Position numbers and translations under genes: made by a program. Below, in pieces: positions 8,445-13,411 of a stretch of DNA of 13,411 bases. The stretch's first letter is position 1; the number at the start of each line of letters is the position of its first letter. Under the pieces are notes generated by a model. It was not told the DNA's origin. It saw only the letters and a list, made by a program, of their open reading frames with translations, and searched no databases. This DNA is from Hyphomicrobiaceae bacterium (GTDB lineage: Bacteria; Pseudomonadota; Alphaproteobacteria; Rhizobiales; Hyphomicrobiaceae): the NCBI GenBank assembly GCA_025359005.1, contig JANYHP010000248.1:1-13411 (forward strand), in the 5' to 3' direction.

Positions 8445-9896
8445 TCACCGGCCCTCGGCCACCGGCGCGCCTTTGTCGTCGAGGTAGGCGATGCGGATCA
8501 TGTTGGTGGCGCCGGGCGAGCCGATGGGCACGCCGGCGGTGATGACGACGCCTTCGCCAGCCTTGCAGAAGCCCTCGTCGTAGGCAACGCGGCACGCCTT
8601 GCGGACCATGTCGGCCTGGTTTTCCGGATCGCCGGTCAGCACGCAGTGCATGCCCCACACGACGGCGAGACGACGCGCGGTGGCGAGCACCGGCGTCAGC
8701 CCGATCACCGGCAGATTGGGCCGCTCGCGGGCGACGCGCAGCGCGGTGGACCCGGTCGCGGTATAGCAGATGATGGCCGCCAATTTGAGCGTATCGGCAA
8801 CAGCGTGGGTGGCGGCTGCGATGGCGTCGGCGCCGGTGGCCTGTGGTGGCGTGGACGTTGCGTGCACCAGTTGATCGTAGGTGGGATCGCTTTCCACTTC
8901 GATGGCGATGCGGTTCATCATGCCGATGGCTTCGAGCGGGTATTCGCCGACCGCGCTTTCGGCCGACAGCATGATAGCGTCGGCGCCATCGAACACAGCG
9001 GTGGCGACGTCGGACACCTCCGCGCGCGTCGGTACCGGCGAGGTGATCATGCTCTCCAGCATCTGGGTGGCGATGACCACGGGCTTGCCGGCTGCGCGCG
9101 ACTTGCGCGTGATCAGCTTCTGCAGGATCGGTACGCGCTCGACCGGCAACTCCACACCGAGATCGCCGCGCGCCACCATCAGCGCGTCGGACGCTGCAAT
9201 CACATCGTCGAGATCGGTAATGGCCGAGGGCTTCTCGATCTTGCTCATGATAGCGGCGCGGTCGCCGATCATCGTGCGCGCAATGCGAACATCTTCGCCG
9301 CGTTGCACGAAACTGAGCGCCACCCAATCGACGCCGAGGCGGAGGGCAAAATCGAGGTCGACCTTGTCTTTCTCGGTCAACGGATCGATGGGCAGAAGCG
9401 TGTCGGGCATCGATACGCCCTTGCGGCTGGCGAGTGCACCCGCCACGATCACTTTGGCGTCGATGATGCCGGGCTTGCGGTCGATCACCTGCATGCGAAT
9501 CTTGCCGTCGTCGAGCAGCAGGATGTGGCCGGGCTCGATGGCCTGGAAAATCTGCGGATGCGGCAGGAACGCGCGCGTGGCCGAGCCTTCGCTTTCGGTC
9601 TGGTCGAAGCGGAACGTGGCCCCCTGCGCCAGATCTACCTTGCCGCCACCGATGTCGCCGACGCGGAACTTCGGCCCTTGCAGGTCGCAGAGAATGCCGA
9701 TCGGCCGGCGGAACTTGGCTTCGGCCGCGCGGATGGCGGCGTGCAGCTTCTTCGGCCCGTCGTGGGGGGGCCGCGAATGGCTCATGTTGATGCGGAAGAC
9801 GTCAACGCCGGCGTCGAACAGCTTCTCGATCATTTCAGGCGAGCCGGAGGCCGGACCCAGGGTCGCGATGATTTTCACTCGCCGATTACGTCGCAT
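8445..9896 (-). CDS. pyk: Pyruvate kinase
   Basis: Cytoplasmic enzyme of the last glycolytic step, transferring phosphate from phosphoenolpyruvate to ADP to give pyruvate and ATP. The product has 483 residues, normal for the family. Visible landmarks: RVKIIATLGPAS at the N-terminus, FRINMSHS (34-41), CDLQGPKFRVGDI (70-82), the catalytic SKIEKP (218-223; Lys219 and metal ligand Glu221), MVARGDLGVELP (240-251), IATQMLESM (275-283), and PTRAEVSDVA (289-298) with MLSAESAVGEYP. The C-terminal regulatory domain contains the phosphate-binding TATGSTA-like loop. The ATG at 9896 is preferred: GAGG lies a few bases upstream, and the longer start at 9998 would overlap the DUF1036 gene with a non-conserved Arg-rich extension. 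It is the last gene of the minus-strand operon, 53 bases after the DUF1036 gene. Confidence 0.95.
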   Translation of the reverse strand: MRRNRRVKIIATLGPASGSPEMIEKLFDAGVDVFRINMSHSRPPHDGPKKLHAAIRAAEAKFRRPIGILCDLQGPKFRVGDIGGGKVDLAQGATFRFDQTESEGSATRAFLPHPQIFQAIEPGHILLLDDGKIRMQVIDRKPGIIDAKVIVAGALASRKGVSMPDTLLPIDPLTEKDKVDLDFALRLGVDWVALSFVQRGEDVRIARTMIGDRAAIMSKIEKPSAITDLDDVIAASDALMVARGDLGVELPVERVPILQKLITRKSRAAGKPVVIATQMLESMITSPVPTRAEVSDVATAVFDGADAIMLSAESAVGEYPLEAIGMMNRIAIEVESDPTYDQLVHATSTPPQATGADAIAAATHAVADTLKLAAIICYTATGSTALRVARERPNLPVIGLTPVLATARRLAVVWGMHCVLTGDPENQADMVRKACRVAYDEGFCKAGEGVVITAGVPIGSPGATNMIRIAYLDDKGAPVAEGR

Positions 9897-9927
9897 AGGG
9901 GGCCTCTGCCGCGCTGGTGTTCGTGAC

Positions 9928-9949
9928 CGCGCGCACAGTGCGGCGCGCG
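9928..9949 (-). other. Hairpin in the DUF1036-pyk spacer
   Basis: CGCGCGC (9928-9934) and GCGCGCG (9943-9949) form a perfect 7-bp stem with an 8-base loop, starting one base after the DUF1036 stop codon on the minus strand. No T-run follows, so it is more likely an intercistronic mRNA structure affecting stability or pyk translation than a terminator. Confidence 0.4.
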
Positions 9950-10408
9950 TTATTTCGCTTTTGCGGCGTCGCCGGGATCGGTCAGGCGGATGGTCCAATC
10001 CTTGGCGTCACCGGTGTCGACCTCGAAGAATCCGGTTTTGTTATAGCCCCGTTTCGGGCAATCCTGCACGCCTTTGATCGTGAACGTCTTGTCGCTTGTG
10101 CACATGAACGATTGGCCGGCCCATTCCCCACCTCGATCGTAGTCGACGGCGTGGATATAGTAGAAGCGCCCCGACAACGTCCCCTTGAAGACCGTTTCGC
10201 ACGTTTGCGCGGCGATGTTCCACCAGCCTTCCGTCGCCCAGCCGGCGTTGGACGCGTCCTTATAGCCGATCGAGACGCCAATGCGACCCTTGGTGGTGTT
10301 GCACAGGCGCAGATCGGCCCGCGCCGGTGCCCATGGCAGAAGGCCCAGCACAAGCACCGCGGCGGCTATGTAAGACTTGGCTATGGACGACTTGGGATGG
10401 CTCATCAT
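9950..10408 (-). CDS. Exported DUF1036 family protein
   Basis: 152 residues with an N-terminal signal sequence: a basic N-region (MMSHPKSSIAKS), the hydrophobic run YIAAAVLVLGLLPW and a likely cut after ARA (about residue 31). The mature part is a single DUF1036 domain: LRLCNTT (33-39), GVSIGYKD (44-51), TEGWWNI (59-65), RFYYIHAVDYD (81-91), FMCTSDK (101-107) and KTGFFEVDTG (124-133). Four mature cysteines (36, 70, 103 and 117) could form two disulfides in the periplasm. The start ATG 10408 overlaps the stop of glycerate kinase (ATGA); ATG 10405 is equally possible. The longer frame to 10471 is rejected because it adds a non-conserved charged stretch before the signal. The biochemical role of DUF1036 is unknown; its operon partners are cytoplasmic enzymes, which makes a secreted protein here unexpected. 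Confidence 0.88.
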   Translation of the reverse strand: MMSHPKSSIAKSYIAAAVLVLGLLPWAPARADLRLCNTTKGRIGVSIGYKDASNAGWATEGWWNIAAQTCETVFKGTLSGRFYYIHAVDYDRGGEWAGQSFMCTSDKTFTIKGVQDCPKRGYNKTGFFEVDTGDAKDWTIRLTDPGDAAKAK

Positions 10409-11718
10409 GGTGTGCGGGGATCGACGAGGATGACGCGGAGGTCGTTGACGTTGGTCTGGGTGGGGCCGCACGCGACGAGATCACCGAGCGCGCGGAAGAA
10501 GGCTGTCGAGTCGTTGTTACGCAGCATCTCTGCGGCATCGATGTGGCACGCCTTCGCTCTGAGCAGGGTGTCCGGCATCACGATTGCACCAGCCGGATCG
10601 GTTGCAGCGCCACTGCCGCCGTCGATGCCATCCGTATCGGCGGCAAGCGCAACGATGCCAGCCGCGCCATCGAGGCCAAGCGCCAGTCCAAGCGCATATT
10701 CCTGGTTGGGGCCGCCGCTGCCGGTGCCGGTCACCGTCACGGTGCACTCGCCGCCGGACAGGATCGCCACCCGTTCGCCGCGCGCCAGTGCTGCGAGCGC
10801 CAGAGTTGCATGAGCGCGGCCGACCTCGCGCGCCTCGCCCTCAAGGCTGTCGCCGAGGATGACGGGCGTGAACCCCGCCGCAAGCGCGAGCACAGCTGCA
10901 GCATCGAGCGACGCCTGCGGGCGGGCGATGATTTCGAAGCGCGTGTTCGCCAACGCTGCGGCGCCTGGCTTCAAGGTTTCGTGGGCGGGATCGGCGAGGG
11001 CGCGCGCGATAGCCGACGGCGGCGTTATTTTGTAATGCGCCAGCACCGCGCGGGCATCCGCGAGCGTGGTCGGATCGGCGACAGTGGGGCCCGAGCCAAT
11101 CGCCTGCGGCTCATCGCGCGGCACATCCGAGATGGCCAGCGTGAGACAGCACTGAGCCCCGGAGGCCGCCATCGCGAGCCGCCCGCCCTTGATACGCGAC
11201 AGATGCCGGCGCACCGTATTCATCTCGCCGATCGGCGCGCCCGAGCGCAGCAACTGCTTGGTCAGCGCCTGCTTGTCAGCCGCCGTCACGCCATCGACGG
11301 GCGCTGACCACAACGCCGACGCGCCGCCGCTCATCAGCACCAGCACCACATCGTCAGGGCCAGCACTTGCCGCCAGCGCCAGCGCCCGGGTCGCAGCCGT
11401 AGCACTTGGCCCATCGGGCACCGGATGCCCCGCCTCGACGATCTCGATCCGCCGCGTCGGCAGGCCGAAGCCATGCCGCGTCGTCACAAAGCCTTCGATG
11501 CGGTCGAGTTGGCCAAGTCCCGCGTAATGCGCCTCAACGGCCACCGCCATGGCCGCATTCGCCTTGCCCGCACCGAGCACGATGAGACGCCCACGCGGCG
11601 GCACCTCGGGTAGATGCGGCGGCACGCATGCCGATGGATGCGCGACCCGGACGGCTTCGCGAAACAAATCGAGTGCGAGGGCACGGAGCGCTGCAGGATC
11701 GGTTGGGCGTCGGCTCAT
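10405..11718 (-). CDS. gckA: Glycerate 2-kinase (type II, DUF4147/MOFRL family)
   Basis: Cytoplasmic kinase converting D-glycerate and ATP to 2-phosphoglycerate, feeding lower glycolysis or the serine cycle. The same family was formerly annotated as hydroxypyruvate reductase (TtuD). It has 437 residues, near the usual length. Motifs: GAGKA (49-53) with the catalytic-type lysine, HPVPD (98-102), SGGASAL (130-136), NTVRRHLSRIKGGRLA (167-182) and SDVPRDEPQAIGSGPT (197-212). The C-terminal MOFRL domain has LSGGECTVTVTG, GSGGPNQEYALG and DTDGIDGGSGAATD. The ATG at 11718 is chosen because it fits family length; ATG 11760 would add 14 residues without a better ribosome site. It is the first gene of the operon with DUF1036 and pyk. 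The symbol is used by analogy with gckA of methylotrophs; ttuD is an alternative name. Confidence 0.9.
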   Translation of the reverse strand: MSRRPTDPAALRALALDLFREAVRVAHPSACVPPHLPEVPPRGRLIVLGAGKANAAMAVAVEAHYAGLGQLDRIEGFVTTRHGFGLPTRRIEIVEAGHPVPDGPSATAATRALALAASAGPDDVVLVLMSGGASALWSAPVDGVTAADKQALTKQLLRSGAPIGEMNTVRRHLSRIKGGRLAMAASGAQCCLTLAISDVPRDEPQAIGSGPTVADPTTLADARAVLAHYKITPPSAIARALADPAHETLKPGAAALANTRFEIIARPQASLDAAAVLALAAGFTPVILGDSLEGEAREVGRAHATLALAALARGERVAILSGGECTVTVTGTGSGGPNQEYALGLALGLDGAAGIVALAADTDGIDGGSGAATDPAGAIVMPDTLLRAKACHIDAAEMLRNNDSTAFFRALGDLVACGPTQTNVNDLRVILVDPRTP

Positions 11719-12145
11719 CGGGCATCCGGGATGGACTGCGGACTTGATCGGATATCCCATTGCGCTGCCGGTCCCCCTATGGTCAAGGCGCGCGCAGCCA
11801 GCTGGCGTCTCCGGAAGGCGTTTTCCAGCGCCTCACTTTGCTACGCAGCCGAGCGCGGCGACGAAATAGCTGGCATACGAGGGCTGGTCGCTGCGCTGCC
11901 GGGTTCGGGGCGTGCAGGTCCGACGCCCGGCGGCTCATCCTTCCGGAGTAGCCCGCCCCTTCTGAGCCGCAATGCCCCCACCCAAAGGCGCCGCCCAAGC
12001 CCCCAAATCCACGCCGAACCTGATTGCGGCGCGCTCGGATCGGCCGTAGTCTGATGCGACGGTGCGACTTTTTTGTCGGCCCAATAGGTCTGGTCGGCGT
12101 CTTTCTTCAGACCACCGGCGTGGCCACTTCTGATGGAGGTTGTGC
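11719..12145. other. Divergent intergenic region between glycerate kinase and the PG-binding protein gene
   Basis: About 427 bases with no frame resembling a real protein; the frames present are Arg/Pro/Ala-rich and have no recognisable domain. It should hold the promoters for both flanking genes. A weak candidate for the rightward gene is TTGCGG (12024-12029), a 17-base gap, then TAGTCT (12047-12052). GGTCTG (12087-12092) and CAGACC (12108-12113) form a 6-bp inverted repeat with a 15-base loop just before the start of that gene. I see no tRNA, terminator or mobile element here. Confidence 0.4.
12135..12139 (+). promoter_or_regulatory. Ribosome binding site of the PG-binding protein gene
   Basis: A consensus GGAGG lies six bases before ATG 12146, and fixes that start against the in-frame TTG at 12140. 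Confidence 0.75.
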
Positions 12146-12679
12146 ATGTTTGCGTTCCGAGCGTTGGCTGCCACGGCTACTCTTGCCGCCGTCGCGTCGA
12201 CGAGCCTCACCGCGAACGCACAAAGCGTTCCCGCCCTCTACGACGGCTCGAACACCACCTACCAGATCACGCCCGGCAGCAACCTTCGGATTGGCGACAC
12301 CCTGACGTCGCGCGTCGTCGTCACGTTGTGGCAGGGCGGCCAGGTGAAGGGCGCTGGCACCTGTTCGCAAGCCTCCTGCCCCGTCGCCTACGACGGGCAG
12401 AACCTTTACGCCCGCCGTTCGCGCCTGCGCCTGCCCGGCACCGTCACGCCGGGCGGTGGCGGTAGCGGTGGCGTGATTGCGCGCACGTTGCGGCGCGGCG
12501 ACAGCGGCGACGACGTGTTGCGTCTGCAGGAAGCGCTCAACCGCAACGGGGCCGCCATCGTCATCGATCGCAATTTCGGCCGCGGCACGCGCACGGCCGT
12601 GCAGACGTTCCAGCGCGCACGCGGCCTCAAAGTCGACGGTGTAGCCGGCCCGGACACCTTGCGCGCGCTCGGCGTTTAG
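12146..12679 (+). CDS. Exported SH3-like / peptidoglycan-binding domain protein
   Basis: 177 residues. A signal peptide, with MFAFR then an Ala/Thr-rich core, is cut after ANA (residue 25). Residues about 40-96 resemble a bacterial SH3-like module: YQITPGSNLRIGD, then LWQGGQVKGAGTC and CPVAYDGQNLYARRSRLRL. Cys73 and Cys78 may form a small disulfide loop. A Gly-rich linker (103-109) leads to a C-terminal PG_binding_1 domain (112-177) with LRRGDSGDDVLRLQEALN, DRNFGRGTRTAVQTFQRARG and VDGVAGPDTLRAL, which packs against cell-wall glycan or stem peptides. There is no catalytic hydrolase domain, so it is likely a cell-wall-binding or structural protein, or an accessory to an amidase. The start is set by GGAGG (12135-12139). 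It is convergent with the next gene, 10 bases away. The family assignment is firm for the C-terminal domain and tentative for the SH3-like part. Confidence 0.85.
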   Translation: MFAFRALAATATLAAVASTSLTANAQSVPALYDGSNTTYQITPGSNLRIGDTLTSRVVVTLWQGGQVKGAGTCSQASCPVAYDGQNLYARRSRLRLPGTVTPGGGGSGGVIARTLRRGDSGDDVLRLQEALNRNGAAIVIDRNFGRGTRTAVQTFQRARGLKVDGVAGPDTLRALGV

Positions 12680-12689
12680 CTTCGACAGC

Positions 12690-13411
12690 CTACTTCGCGG
12701 ATACGGCAAAAATATCAGCCTGACGCAGCAGCGCGGCAACGGACGGAACACCCGGACCTGCCGCGCACGCGGCGGCAAACGGCTCCCAGACGTGGCGCTC
12801 GAAACTGCGTTGCGCCTCCTTTCCGACATCTGCTGCGAATTCTGCCGTCAGCGCATCGCTCTCCAGCGCCAGCCACGCCTGCGCCGCCTGAATTGCCTCG
12901 GCCGCTGCCGGCGCATTGCACGGCCCGCAAATTTGGCAGAGGATGGCCGCGTGCGCCGGTGTGGCGGGACGCACCTCGAAGGTCGCCACACGGCGATCGC
13001 CGATGCGAATACCGAACAGCTGGCATCGGCCCCACGCCACCAACCCCACGTAGCTCGCCAGGCAATTGCGCATCGCGCGCGCCTCCTCGACGATCTCGGC
13101 GTGTGATCGTAGCGGCACGATGTCAAAGCCATGCATCTGCCAGGCGTTGCGCGCCGCACAGCCCCCCCGTCCGGCGTGGCCCGCCTGCACGAGTGCCAGC
13201 AGCCACAGCCGCGCCTCACACGCAGCCCGGCCAAGGCTGATCCCGGTGCGCCACGGCGTGCGGATAAGCCGACCTGCCTCGGTGTTCGCATGCGCCGAGT
13301 GCCACGCGTAGAGCGCCAGCACGTCGACCGGTAGCCGCGCGGTAACGCCTGTCAGCATCGCAGCCTGCATCCCGATCCATAGCGCAAAACCGTCGCCGCA
13401 CAGCCCGCGCG
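12690..13411 (-). CDS. PcfJ-like domain protein, C-terminal part (5' end outside window)
   Basis: The minus-strand frame ends at TAG 12692-12690 and stays open to the window edge, giving at least 239 residues; an internal ATG at 13370 is not obviously the start, because the frame continues upstream with protein-like sequence (GDGFALWIGMQAAM). The central part resembles the PcfJ family: FDIVPLRSHAEIVEEARAM, then RNCLASYV (compare the typical MHxCVGSY), GRCQLFGIR, RVATFEVRP and QICGPCNAP (compare QxKGxxNxP). Positions relative to the 13370 Met are about 82-155. The C-terminus is Ala-rich and helical. PcfJ was named from an enterococcal conjugative plasmid, but homologues are widespread on chromosomes and their function is not established. 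The protein is unusually rich in Cys and Trp. No plasmid or phage genes accompany it here. Confidence 0.6.
   Translation of the reverse strand, partial: RGLCGDGFALWIGMQAAMLTGVTARLPVDVLALYAWHSAHANTEAGRLIRTPWRTGISLGRAACEARLWLLALVQAGHAGRGGCAARNAWQMHGFDIVPLRSHAEIVEEARAMRNCLASYVGLVAWGRCQLFGIRIGDRRVATFEVRPATPAHAAILCQICGPCNAPAAAEAIQAAQAWLALESDALTAEFAADVGKEAQRSFERHVWEPFAAACAAGPGVPSVAALLRQADIFAVSAK

Noticed and set aside
8250..9926. Long plus-strand frame opposite pyruvate kinase
   Set aside because: It mirrors the pyk coding strand in high-GC DNA, has no recognisable domain and is very rich in Arg, His, Gly and Asp, as expected of an antisense shadow.
11614..12054. Plus-strand frame in the divergent spacer
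   Set aside because: Starts inside glycerate kinase on the opposite strand, has low-complexity Arg/Ala/Ser/Pro composition and no ribosome site or domain.

Overview
The window is high-GC DNA, densely packed with head-to-tail genes. Gene content (long-form LivM, a DUF6867 protein after livF, and a glycerate kinase–DUF1036–pyruvate kinase cluster) points to an alphaproteobacterium, most likely Hyphomicrobiales. That placement is inferred from gene families and order; no rRNA or other marker is present.

Layout. (1) 1-816, + strand: the last ~271 codons of alanine dehydrogenase (ald), cut by the window edge. (2) 817-976: a spacer with two hairpins, one a two-tier stem-loop just before livH. (3) 977-5410, + strand: a branched-chain/hydrophobic amino-acid ABC transporter operon, livH-livM-livG-livF, followed by a small DUF6867 membrane protein. 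The genes overlap by 1-4 bases or are close together. livM is interrupted by an in-frame TAG followed at once by ATG in the same frame. (4) 5639-7960, + strand: two paralogous periplasmic substrate-binding proteins separated by a strong intrinsic terminator; the terminator lies inside the longest reading frame of the second. (5) 7985-8430: a 16-bp tandem repeat abutting a broken C-terminal remnant of a YeeE/YedE sulfur-compound transporter. (6) 11718-8445, - strand: an operon read as glycerate 2-kinase, exported DUF1036 protein, pyruvate kinase. (7) 11719-12145: a non-coding divergent spacer. (8) 12146-12679, + strand: an exported SH3-like plus peptidoglycan-binding-domain protein. (9) 13411-12690, - strand: a PcfJ-like protein, cut by the window edge.

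How the genes work together. The first half is an amino-acid uptake and use region: binding proteins deliver a ligand to LivHMGF, and the neighbouring alanine dehydrogenase could feed alanine into pyruvate. The minus-strand operon is lower-glycolysis/glycerate metabolism: glycerate kinase makes 2-phosphoglycerate, enolase (not here) would make PEP, and pyruvate kinase makes pyruvate. The DUF1036 gene is tied to it by a 4-base overlap, but its role is unknown.

I found no CRISPR array, tRNA, rRNA, insertion sequence or prophage gene, and no clear candidate for a wholly new multi-gene system. The points most worth following are the split livM, the leader structure before livH, the terminator inside the second binding-protein frame, the decaying yeeE remnant, and the uncharacterised DUF6867 and DUF1036 partners.
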